Positions 32,369 through 38,866 of a DNA stretch of 38,866 bases are shown one piece after another. The DNA lies in assembly GCA_003228735.1 (NCBI GenBank), contig QIFG01000077.1, forward strand, positions 1 to 38,866, written 5' to 3'. The notes under the pieces are model-generated. The model saw only the letters and a program-made list of their open reading frames with translations, searched no databases and was not told the DNA's origin. Position 1 is the first letter of the stretch. Each line of letters opens with the position of its first letter. The stretch is from Zetaproteobacteria bacterium (lineage in GTDB: Bacteria; Pseudomonadota; Zetaproteobacteria; Mariprofundales; Mariprofundaceae). A program made the translations under genes and the position numbers.

Positions 32369-34687
32369 GTGAACCAGGTACTGGCGCATCAGCCGGTAGA
32401 CCGCTCACAAGCGCCGAGAGTGATCTCTGTGAACGATCAGCTTGGCATGCGCAATGCCGCCACGGACGCCACTGCGCCCGTCGGCCAACTGGTGCCGAGA
32501 CAGGGCTTCGCGCAAGGCATCTGGTCGCCCTATTACTCAAACCTGATTGGCCGCGCCATCAATCCCGGGCTGTACGAGGTCATGCGCGAATCCATCCCGA
32601 TGCTGGATGCCGCTATCGACCGCACGGTCATGCTGGACGGCGTGCCGATTATCGTCGGCGAAGACAAAGCCCTGGTGCAGGAGGCCTCCGAGTGGGCCGA
32701 GAGCGTTCAGGTGGGCGATGTCCAGCGCGGCCTGGCCAGTTTCGCGCAGAACTGGCGTAATGAAGCGCACGAGCAGGGCTTCGGCGTTCCCGAATTCATC
32801 CTGAACGAGACAGGCACGGATGTCGTCCGCCTGAATGTGGCGGACTCCAAGCAAATCTATTTCGCCCGCGGCGAGGACGGCAGGCTGATCTGGTACTTCG
32901 ATCCGCGCGCGCCAATGCGCAACATCCTCGGCGATGGCGGCCTGGCCCGCGTCCGCAACATCCTGGAGAACAGGTATTCATCCGGCGTCATCTCGTCCGT
33001 TTATTCCAGCCTCGGCTTTATCGAACTGGACACCTCGAACCTGCTCTACATGTCCTACCACAACGAGAATGCCGATCCGTATGGCGTGTCGATGCTCCGC
33101 TCGATGCCGCTTGTCGCCAAATCGCTGCTCACGATCGAGAACGGTCTGTTGAATGTGTGGGAACGCTTCGGCGACCCGTCTTTCCATCTCAGCTACAAGT
33201 CGGGCTCGCGGGCGGGATCTGCCGTGGATGCGAATGGCGACACGCCGCTCGAAGCGCGCCGCAAGAAGCTGGCGACCGGCCTGGCCTCGGCGATCACGGC
33301 CAAGCGCGCCGGCAAGTCCGCTGATTTTGTTACGGCGGTAGACAAAGATTCCGAGGTCGTGCTGACCGTCATCGGCGGTGATGGCCATGTGCTCGAATGC
33401 GAGATGCCGGCCCGCCATCTGCAGGGCCAGATACTTGCCAAGGCCGGCCTGCCCGACTGGATGCTCGGCGTTCCGGGCGCCTCAACCCAGCGGATGTCCG
33501 GACCGCAATCCGAGATTATCAAGCAGGAGAGCGATACGCGCACCAGCATCGAAGCCCCGCACCTGGAATGCGCCGTCAAGGCCATGTTCCGCGCGCGCGG
33601 GCGGACATGGAGTGAAGAGCGCATTCAGCTTGAGAGCGGCCGCTGGGTGCGCAAGGCCTGGCGCATGGATTATCTGAAACCGAACCTGGCCGATGTCGAG
33701 AAGCTGGCCAAGGCCAACTTCATGAACGCCCAGGCCGAGCTGGTTCGCAGCGGCGGCAGCGTTGCCCAGGAAGTCAGGATTCCCGCATCAGAGGAAGATG
33801 ACGACGGCACGACGATGCTGTTCAAGCCAGCCCAGCGCCCGGCGATATCTCCTCATGCCAGGCACAAGGCGCATCTCCGCAATGCGCTGGAAACGCGCCC
33901 GTTCGACAACCCGGCACTGGATATCGTCGAGGAGGATGCCGTCCGTGGCGTGACAGTTCTGTGGAACGCTACCCGCGAACGCGCCCTCACCCTTCTCGGC
34001 CTGCCGGCCAGGCCAGATGGCCTGCCCGGTGGCGAATCAGCCAGCGCATCGACACGGAACGGCCTCAGCCCGGAAGGCTTCACCTTCACCGAAACTGACA
34101 AGGCCAAGATCACCGAAGCCATGGCCGGCTTCGCCGAAGACGCCCTGCGCCGGGACATCGACGATATCGGCCCCGTCGCCAATGCGCAGATACGCTCCTG
34201 GGCGCAAGGGGTCATGGATGCCTATGCACAATCCGGACTGGACGCCCCGCTGGCCAACCCGAACAATCTGGCCGCCGTGGGCGGTCTGCGCGGCACAGCC
34301 AGCACGACGTTCACCACAAATATTGAAAAGCGCTTCTCGCCGAAATTGTGGAAACTTCTTGAGGCCGGAGTCAAGTCCGGCGAGAACCCGGTCAATATCG
34401 CCCGTTCCTTGCGCGAGGAGTTTGATGGCTTCCGTTGGAAGTTCGAGCAGATCGCCCGCTCCGAAGTGGCCATGGCCCACGATGCCGCCAAGCGAGATGA
34501 GTTCGGAGCCGAAGTTGCGGACGGCGCAATCGAAGACAAATTCGACTGGATTGCCGCACCAGATGCCTGCCCGCAATGCATATCCATGGCGTCCGTAAAC
34601 CCGTACACGCTGGCCGCGCTGCCGCGCCCGGTGATCGACACCCATCCATCAGATCGGTGCACAACCGCGCCGTCAGTGCAGGAGTAG
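32369..34687 (+). CDS. phage portal protein fused to a MuF-like head protein
   Basis: A 772-residue protein with a GTG start. About residues 40-500 look like a portal: MRESIPMLDAAIDRTVMLDG, LVAKSLLTIENGLLNVWERFG, AKAGLPDWMLGVPGASTQRMSGPQSEIIKQESDTRTSIEAPHLE. About 600-772 match the SPP1 gp7/Mu gpF head-morphogenesis type: RSLREEFDGFRWKFEQIARSEVAMAHDAAKRDEF and FDWIAAPDACPQCISMA...HPSDRC. In most phages these are two proteins; here they are continuous in one frame. The 129-bp gap before it holds no gene. Confidence 0.88.
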   Translation: MNQVLAHQPVDRSQAPRVISVNDQLGMRNAATDATAPVGQLVPRQGFAQGIWSPYYSNLIGRAINPGLYEVMRESIPMLDAAIDRTVMLDGVPIIVGEDKALVQEASEWAESVQVGDVQRGLASFAQNWRNEAHEQGFGVPEFILNETGTDVVRLNVADSKQIYFARGEDGRLIWYFDPRAPMRNILGDGGLARVRNILENRYSSGVISSVYSSLGFIELDTSNLLYMSYHNENADPYGVSMLRSMPLVAKSLLTIENGLLNVWERFGDPSFHLSYKSGSRAGSAVDANGDTPLEARRKKLATGLASAITAKRAGKSADFVTAVDKDSEVVLTVIGGDGHVLECEMPARHLQGQILAKAGLPDWMLGVPGASTQRMSGPQSEIIKQESDTRTSIEAPHLECAVKAMFRARGRTWSEERIQLESGRWVRKAWRMDYLKPNLADVEKLAKANFMNAQAELVRSGGSVAQEVRIPASEEDDDGTTMLFKPAQRPAISPHARHKAHLRNALETRPFDNPALDIVEEDAVRGVTVLWNATRERALTLLGLPARPDGLPGGESASASTRNGLSPEGFTFTETDKAKITEAMAGFAEDALRRDIDDIGPVANAQIRSWAQGVMDAYAQSGLDAPLANPNNLAAVGGLRGTASTTFTTNIEKRFSPKLWKLLEAGVKSGENPVNIARSLREEFDGFRWKFEQIARSEVAMAHDAAKRDEFGAEVADGAIEDKFDWIAAPDACPQCISMASVNPYTLAALPRPVIDTHPSDRCTTAPSVQE

Positions 34688-34689
34688 CC

Positions 34690-35973
34690 ATGTCGAAGCA
34701 CAAGAAATTGCAACCGGCAGCCTTCGGCAACAGGCAGAGCTTCTGCTCCCTCCGCAACGCATCCGCCGATGAGGCGGTGATCTACATTTACGATGAGATC
34801 GGCGGCTGGGGGATCTGGGCATCCGAATTCATCGCCCTGTTGAGCCGTATTTCCGCTTCGGTGATCCGTGTCCGAATCCATTCGCCGGGTGGCTTCGTTG
34901 ACGAAGCGATTGCCATTCACAATGCGTTGCGCAAGCACAAGGCGCACATCATCACAGAGGTTGATTCGATTGCAGCCTCCGCCGCCAGTTTCATCGTCCA
35001 GGCCGGAGATGAACGGGTGATTGCCGAAAATGCGCGCATGATGATTCATGATCTCGGCGGCATCGTCTGGGGTTCCGAAGATGACATCCGCGCTTATGCC
35101 GACCACATGATCGTGGCCCGCGAATCCGTGATCGCTACCTATGACTATCGCACCAATATCAATGCAGACGAGATCAGGGACATCCTGCTTGCGGGGACTG
35201 ACTTCTATATGGATGCCGAAAAAGCGGTGGATCTCGGCTTTGCCGACCGCATCGAGAATCTGGCCGACATGGGCGAGCCGCCCGCCGATCTCGGCGCATC
35301 CACGCCAACCGAGCCTGACCAGGCCAGCAACAGCAGCCGCATGGATTTCGATGCCGAGCTGCGCGAACTCAATCAATTATACGGACTGACAGCTAAGCAG
35401 TCCGTACAAAATTCCGGTGGCTCCGGCCATCGAGACCAAGGGCAAGAGGAGACCAACATGGATATCACAGCCCAACTCAAGCAGGCCGGATACGAAAACA
35501 TCACCGACCTGATCACTGACCGGGACAAAGCCCGGACAGAACGGGATACCGCCCAGGCAAGCCTGGAGGAATCCGCAACAAAACTGACTGCCGCAAACGG
35601 GCAGATCGACGACATCAAGGCTGTGCACGGAGAGCACACGCTGGAAACGGTCGGAGAACTGATCGAGTCAGGCGAGACGTTCCGTAGCGCCATGGTGAAT
35701 GAGGTCGTGGCCATGCGCCGCCATCTCAAGATGCTGGAAGGCGATGACGAGGCAGCGGTCACAGAGGCCACAGCCGCCGTCACCGGCATGCCGTTTGTGG
35801 ACATGAAGGCCGAGCACGTTCGGCTGTCCAAGGCCACCGCCGGCATGAAGCAGTCGCAATTCCACAAGAAGCCCGGCGCTCCTGAGGACACCAATCAGGA
35901 CTCGCCGGTGCAACAGATTCTCAATTCCGGACATAAGGCCGGATTGAAGGTTATCCAAGGAGGACAATCATGA
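34690..35973 (+). CDS. ClpP/S14-type prohead protease with C-terminal scaffold
   Basis: A 427-residue protein. The protease half (about 30-220) has a ClpP-like fold: RIHSPGGFVDEAIAI, catalytic Ser97 in VDSIAASAASF and His120 in MMIHDLGG. The C-terminal half (from about residue 257) is acidic and coiled-coil-like (RDKARTERDTAQASLEESATKLTAANGQI), as in scaffolding proteins. AGGAG lies 6 nt before the ATG at 34690; the upstream open frame lies within the portal. A second strong ribosome binding site occurs inside (see 35458). It matures the phage head. Confidence 0.9.
   Translation: MSKHKKLQPAAFGNRQSFCSLRNASADEAVIYIYDEIGGWGIWASEFIALLSRISASVIRVRIHSPGGFVDEAIAIHNALRKHKAHIITEVDSIAASAASFIVQAGDERVIAENARMMIHDLGGIVWGSEDDIRAYADHMIVARESVIATYDYRTNINADEIRDILLAGTDFYMDAEKAVDLGFADRIENLADMGEPPADLGASTPTEPDQASNSSRMDFDAELRELNQLYGLTAKQSVQNSGGSGHRDQGQEETNMDITAQLKQAGYENITDLITDRDKARTERDTAQASLEESATKLTAANGQIDDIKAVHGEHTLETVGELIESGETFRSAMVNEVVAMRRHLKMLEGDDEAAVTEATAAVTGMPFVDMKAEHVRLSKATAGMKQSQFHKKPGAPEDTNQDSPVQQILNSGHKAGLKVIQGGQS
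35458..35973 (+). CDS. nested scaffold protein from an internal in-frame start
   Basis: Within the protease gene, AGAGGAG (35445-35451) stands 6 nt before an in-frame ATG at codon 257. It would give a separate 171-residue protein identical to the coiled-coil scaffold half (MDITAQLKQAGYENITDLI...). This is the lambda C/Nu3 arrangement, in which extra scaffold is made from the same frame. I predict it from the position and quality of the signal. Confidence 0.65.
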   Translation: MDITAQLKQAGYENITDLITDRDKARTERDTAQASLEESATKLTAANGQIDDIKAVHGEHTLETVGELIESGETFRSAMVNEVVAMRRHLKMLEGDDEAAVTEATAAVTGMPFVDMKAEHVRLSKATAGMKQSQFHKKPGAPEDTNQDSPVQQILNSGHKAGLKVIQGGQS

Positions 35974-36344
35974 GCCCGACACCTGGCTTTTCAACTGAAA
36001 ACTATAACCCCGACGGCCTGATCGCAGGGGACGCCGACATCGTCTCCCGCGATGTGACCCTTATCAGCTCGGCAGCGCTCCTGCGCGGCGCCGTGCTGGG
36101 CAAGATCACTGCCGGCGGGAAATACCTGCTGAGCGCATCTGCCGCTGTTGATGGCAGTAATGTGGCCCGCGCCATCCTGGCCAAGGATGCCGATGCCAGC
36201 GGCGGCGATGTCACAGCCAGCATTTACGATGCCGGCGAATTCGACGAGGCCAAGCTGAACTTCGGCACGGGCCACACAGCCGACTCGGTACGCGAAGACT
36301 TGCGTGCGGTCGGCGTCCATCTCAAGAAAGTAGCATCGGCGTAG
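35970..36344 (+). CDS. head decoration protein (lambda gpD-like)
   Basis: A 124-residue protein coupled (ATGA) to the scaffold gene and followed by the capsid gene. The sequence (STENYNPDGLIAGDADIVSRDVTLISSAALLRGAVLGKIT...) matches the trimeric decoration family that stabilises expanded capsids. The position is standard for lambda-like head modules. No signal peptide or enzyme motif is present. Confidence 0.85.
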   Translation: MSPTPGFSTENYNPDGLIAGDADIVSRDVTLISSAALLRGAVLGKITAGGKYLLSASAAVDGSNVARAILAKDADASGGDVTASIYDAGEFDEAKLNFGTGHTADSVREDLRAVGVHLKKVASA

Positions 36345-36357
36345 GAGGCCTAAGCAA

Positions 36358-37419
36358 ATGGATATTTTCGCAACAGCAACCCTGAACGGAGTTGTGGACA
36401 GCCTGTTACGGGCACAAGCCGCGATTCTGAATCTGTTCTTCCCGATGGTCTCGCAGTCGCAGACCAAGGAGATCAAGTTCGATATTGAGAATGGCAAGCG
36501 TCGTATCGCCCCGTTCGTTTCCCCCCTGGTTGAAGGCAAGGTCGTTGAAGCCCTCGGGTATAAAACCGCCACCTTCGAGACCGCCTACGTCAAGGACAAG
36601 CGGATCTTTAATCCTGCCGACACCCTGAAGCGTATCGCTGGCGAACAGATCGGCGGCAGCATGACTCCGGCCGACCGGCGATCTGCCAAGCTGATCCAGG
36701 AGATGGCAGACCAGCAGAATATGCTGACCCGCCGCATGGAGGTCATGGCTTCCGAGACCGTGCGCACAGGCAAGGTGACGGTCAAGGGCGAAGGCTTTGA
36801 TACCGTCGTCGTGGACTTTGGCCGAAATGCCAACCACACCGTCACGCTGGCCGGCGCGGCCCGATGGGGCCAGGCCGGCATCTCTCCGAAGGAGAATATC
36901 GAGGACTGGGCGCTGACTATTCTGAAGAACAGCGGTGCCGTCATTGATAACGTGGTCATGGATACCCTGGCCTATCGTTTCTTCATCGCAGACCAGAAGG
37001 TCAAGGACGTTCTGGATATTCGCCGTGGTTCGCCGGACACCGTGGTACTGGGCTCTATGGCCGCGCTCGGGCTGTCTTACAAAGGCTCGATCGACAACGT
37101 GAAATACTGGGTCTATTCAGACTGGTATGTGGATCCCGATACGGGAACCGAAACCGCGATGATCCCGGATAACACAGTGATCCTCGGCTCATCCCGCATC
37201 GACGGTGTCCGCCACTTCGGCGCCATCGAAGATGAGGATGCGCTGTCATCCGGTCTTTCCGGCATCTCTGGAGCTACGGCAGACGGCCTGCTGGCCCGCG
37301 AGATGTTCGTCAAGTCGTGGGTGACGAAGGACCCATCCGTTCGCTTCCTGATGTCGCAGAGCGCTCCGCTGACGGTGCCTTACCGCCCCGATGCGTCTTT
37401 CTGCGCAACCGTGAACTAG
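36358..37419 (+). CDS. major capsid protein (lambda gpE-like)
   Basis: A 353-residue HK97-fold capsid protein of the lambda gpE family, following the decoration gene by 13 bases. Recognisable parts are IKFDIENGKRRIAPFVSPLVEGKV, FETAYVKDKRIFNPADTLKRIAGEQIGG and WVTKDPSVRFLMSQSAPLTVPYRPDASF near the C-terminus. It forms the icosahedral shell. This gene, the protease and the decoration protein fix the module as head morphogenesis. Confidence 0.92.
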   Translation: MDIFATATLNGVVDSLLRAQAAILNLFFPMVSQSQTKEIKFDIENGKRRIAPFVSPLVEGKVVEALGYKTATFETAYVKDKRIFNPADTLKRIAGEQIGGSMTPADRRSAKLIQEMADQQNMLTRRMEVMASETVRTGKVTVKGEGFDTVVVDFGRNANHTVTLAGAARWGQAGISPKENIEDWALTILKNSGAVIDNVVMDTLAYRFFIADQKVKDVLDIRRGSPDTVVLGSMAALGLSYKGSIDNVKYWVYSDWYVDPDTGTETAMIPDNTVILGSSRIDGVRHFGAIEDEDALSSGLSGISGATADGLLAREMFVKSWVTKDPSVRFLMSQSAPLTVPYRPDASFCATVN

Positions 37420-37429
37420 GGGGTGACGT

Positions 37430-37798
37430 ATGCCTAAAAACATTCTCACCTCCAACTTCGTCCAGTTCGGCCCGAAAAAGGAAAATTGTTATCCCGCGGG
37501 CTCTGAACTGGAAGTCGGCACGGACATCGATGCCGATCTGGCCAATGAACTGCTTGAAAAAGGCGCCGCAACCGATGTGTCGCCGAAGAAAGCAGCCGCA
37601 GCCGACAAAGCCGCCGCTAACAAGGCACCTCCGACCCTGGACGAGTTCAAGGCTGCCGTCGCCAAGCTCACGCCTGGCGAGGAGAAGCACTGGACGAAGG
37701 ACGGCAGACCAGACTGCTTTGCTCTGGAATCTGTCGGCGGAATCACTGTCACGGCAGCCCTACGGGATGCCTTGTGGCAGGAGGCAAACCCTGCCTAA
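37430..37798 (+). CDS. probable head-completion or accessory protein
   Basis: A 122-residue protein right after the capsid gene (GGGGGTGA-type site before the ATG). The N-terminal FVQFGPKKENCYPAGSELE... is followed by an Ala/Lys-rich linker (KKAAAADKAAANKAPP). A C-terminal helical part (LDEFKAAVAKLTPGEEKHWTKDGRPDCFALES) follows. Such small proteins after a capsid gene often act in head-tail joining, but no named family is recognised. Confidence 0.6.
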   Translation: MPKNILTSNFVQFGPKKENCYPAGSELEVGTDIDADLANELLEKGAATDVSPKKAAAADKAAANKAPPTLDEFKAAVAKLTPGEEKHWTKDGRPDCFALESVGGITVTAALRDALWQEANPA

Positions 37799-37811
37799 TG
37801 GTATCTGAAAC

Positions 37812-37853
37812 CCGGGGCTGTAACGCAGCCCCGGTTAATCAGGGCGAAAGCCC
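37812..37853 (+). promoter_or_regulatory. two hairpins before the CxxCH gene
   Basis: CCGGGGCTG/CAGCCCCGG (37812-37834, 9-bp stem, 5-nt loop) is followed by GGGC-GAAA-GCCC (37842-37853), a GNRA-tetraloop hairpin. The second hairpin lies just before the AAGGAG ribosome binding site of the next gene. The T-run after the first is weak, so partial termination or mRNA protection is possible. Confidence 0.55.
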
Positions 37854-37867
37854 GAAGGAGTAAAAGT

Positions 37868-38260
37868 ATGAAGAAGTTTTTCCTTTCCATGGTTGTCTTC
37901 GTTGTTCTTGCTGTCGCCGCACTCGCGGTTGCACCAAGCATGGCCTGGGCGGCTCCTGCGTTCGCAGGTGGTGTTCCTGGCGATAACGTCGCCAAGACAA
38001 CCGTCGATGCGCCGCAGATGGCATGCCTGTCATGCCATACCGTGTCCGATCAGGACAACGGTTTTCACGCGCCTGTGCCGAAGATCGGTGCCGGTCTGTC
38101 ACCAATCAATGATGGCCTACGTCCGATTGGCGGCGATATGCAGATGGCCATGTCAACCAGCCCCTACTTAGGTCAGTGGCATCGTCGGGCATCAGCTTAC
38201 GCAGACTCAGTGAAACCAATGACTGTGCACCGTCGAATATCCCGGGTTTTGTCCGGTTAA
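37868..38260 (+). CDS. secreted phage-borne protein with a CxxCH haem c motif
   Basis: A 130-residue protein with a strong AAGGAG site before the ATG and a clear signal peptide (MKKFFLSMVVFVVLAVAALA...AWAAPAFAG). One haem c motif, CLSCH (C53, C56, H57), lies early in the mature part, followed by a Met-containing stretch MQMAMSTSPYL that could supply a sixth ligand. From about residue 103 the sequence becomes basic and less cytochrome-like, so a frameshift or decayed end is possible. A c-type cytochrome among phage head genes is unusual. It may be a host-acquired cargo gene expressed by the lysogen. No close family is recognised. Confidence 0.55.
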   Translation: MKKFFLSMVVFVVLAVAALAVAPSMAWAAPAFAGGVPGDNVAKTTVDAPQMACLSCHTVSDQDNGFHAPVPKIGAGLSPINDGLRPIGGDMQMAMSTSPYLGQWHRRASAYADSVKPMTVHRRISRVLSG

Positions 38261-38281
38261 CGATTCCGCAGCAGGAAGAGT

Positions 38282-38308
38282 CCGTCCCGGCGAACCGGGA
38301 CGGTTTTT
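38282..38308 (+). terminator. strong Rho-independent terminator
   Basis: CCGTCCCGG and CCGGGACGG pair perfectly (9 bp) with loop CGAA and are followed by TTTTT (38304-38308). It ends the transcript that includes the head genes and the CxxCH gene. Confidence 0.9.
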
Positions 38309-38361
38309 CCAAGCAGGGCTCCCCTGCCCAGTTTAGAAAAGCCGAAGGAGAGAACTGAGAC

Positions 38362-38781
38362 GTGACCCTGTCCCTGACGATCAAACGCATCGCTGGCAAT
38401 AAAGAAGGAACTTTCGGTGTCCTTCTTTCCGGCGATATCCCGTTTGCCCTGACTGCCGAACTGCCATGGAAGTTCAATGCCGTCAATGTTTCATGCATTC
38501 CGGCCGACGAGTATCCGTGCAGGCTCTACCTGTCGCCGCACTTTGGCCTCTGCTTAAAAATCATGAACGTGCCAGGCCGCACCAACATCCTGTTTCACAA
38601 GGGAAACGTTCCTTTGAAAGACAGCAGGGGCTGCGTCGTTGTCGGCGAGCAGTTCGAGCCGCTTAGCGGCCAGCAGGCCGTGACGCACTCCGGCAAGGGC
38701 TTCGGCGAACTCCTGACCATGTGCAAGGACAAGTCCGACATCCACCTGACCATCATCGACGCCACGGGAGGCGCGGCCTGA
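38362..38781 (+). CDS. DUF5675-family phage protein
   Basis: A 139-residue protein with a GTG start and AAGGAG about 11 nt upstream. Family features include TFGVLLSGDIPFALTAELPW, CIPADEYPCRLYLSPHFG, the central RTNILFHKGNVPLKDSRGCVVVG and a C-terminal LLTMCKDKSDIHLTI. The family is common in phages near lysis and head genes; activity is unknown. The next gene overlaps its stop (TGATG). Confidence 0.75.
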   Translation: MTLSLTIKRIAGNKEGTFGVLLSGDIPFALTAELPWKFNAVNVSCIPADEYPCRLYLSPHFGLCLKIMNVPGRTNILFHKGNVPLKDSRGCVVVGEQFEPLSGQQAVTHSGKGFGELLTMCKDKSDIHLTIIDATGGAA

Positions 38782-38866
38782 TGGCCAAGATTCAGTTTGT
38801 GTTCTTCATCACCTGGCCTCTCTGGCTCGGCCTTTGCGTTGGTGGCCTGGCATGGATGGTCGGCGG
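38781..38866 (+). CDS. start of a membrane protein, cut by the window end
   Basis: An ATG overlaps the preceding stop. The visible 28 residues (MAKIQFVFFITWPLWLGLCVGGLAW...) form a hydrophobic helix. A holin-like or small membrane phage protein is possible; the rest lies outside the window. Confidence 0.6.
   Translation, partial: MAKIQFVFFITWPLWLGLCVGGLAWMVG

Larger units (their letters stand above)
19137..38866. mobile_element. left part of a tailed-phage prophage in tRNA-Lys
   Basis: It begins at the tRNA-Lys fragment and continues past the window end. All convincing genes are on the plus strand, with frequent ATGA/GTGA overlaps. The order is modification, replication, recombinase, regulator, small terminase, modification, large terminase, portal, protease/scaffold, decoration, capsid. 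Tail, lysis and repressor genes are not seen and should lie to the right. Head genes of lambda gpD/gpE type suggest a siphovirus or myovirus. Confidence 0.88.

Noticed and set aside
34222-35376. Long minus-strand frame of 384 codons
   Set aside because: It is a shadow of the portal and protease genes in G/C-rich DNA. The plus strand has recognisable domains and proper start signals.

Overview
The window joins two different kinds of DNA. Bases 1 to about 19136 are chromosome of a Gram-negative proteobacterium. Bases 19137 to 38866 are the left part of a tailed-phage prophage that runs off the right edge. The host part has the common proteobacterial order yebC-ruvC-ruvA-ruvB-ybgC-tolQ-tolR-tolA-tolB-pal-cpoB-queE-queC. 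It also has an hpnCDE squalene operon (hopanoid precursor), a Coq7 ubiquinone hydroxylase, a periplasmic di-haem peroxidase, an AroG-type DAHP synthase and a tRNA-Glu. Ubiquinone, Tol-Pal, squalene and c-type cytochromes together suggest an aerobic or microaerobic gamma- or zetaproteobacterium. The genus cannot be fixed from this sequence alone.

Host layout: 73-1430 (minus) holds two pieces of a P-loop STAND-type ATPase. They are separated by a perfect 43-bp palindrome, and the part that should carry Walker B appears to be missing. An antitoxin without a visible toxin (1541-1804) and thiO (minus) follow. hpnC, hpnD and hpnE are divergent from thiO and overlap tightly. A non-coding stretch with DnaA-box-like sites precedes coq7. 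Then comes the yebC/ruvCAB/tol-pal/que block, with many stop-start overlaps. A 415-bp element with 15-bp terminal inverted repeats sits at the 3' end of queC and supplies its stop codon. The peroxidase gene and aroG converge, and tRNA-Glu follows.

Prophage layout: the left boundary is a 45-bp 3' fragment of tRNA-Lys(UUU), read as the attachment site. To its right every convincing gene is on the plus strand. First come a cytosine methyltransferase, a replication initiator-like gene containing iteron-like repeats, a DnaC-like loader, a tyrosine recombinase, a PAPS-reductase-like protein and a Mor-like activator. Next come a probable small terminase, a D12 adenine methyltransferase, DUF1643, a zinc-ribbon protein, a D-arm-poor tRNA-Gly-like sequence, a Mom-like GNAT fusion, a ParB-like protein and DUF488. 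The morphogenesis block is large terminase, portal fused to a MuF domain, ClpP-type protease with a nested scaffold, decoration protein and major capsid protein. After it lie a secreted protein with a CxxCH haem motif, a strong terminator, a DUF5675 protein and the start of a membrane protein.

The most unusual part is the concentration of DNA-modification and nucleotide-chemistry genes at 19.3-30.3 kb. These are two methyltransferases, a PAPS-reductase-like protein, a Mom-like/GNAT protein with an adjacent ParB-like protein, DUF1643 and DUF488. This could be an uncharacterised anti-restriction or base-modification set. That is inference from domains and neighbourhood only.
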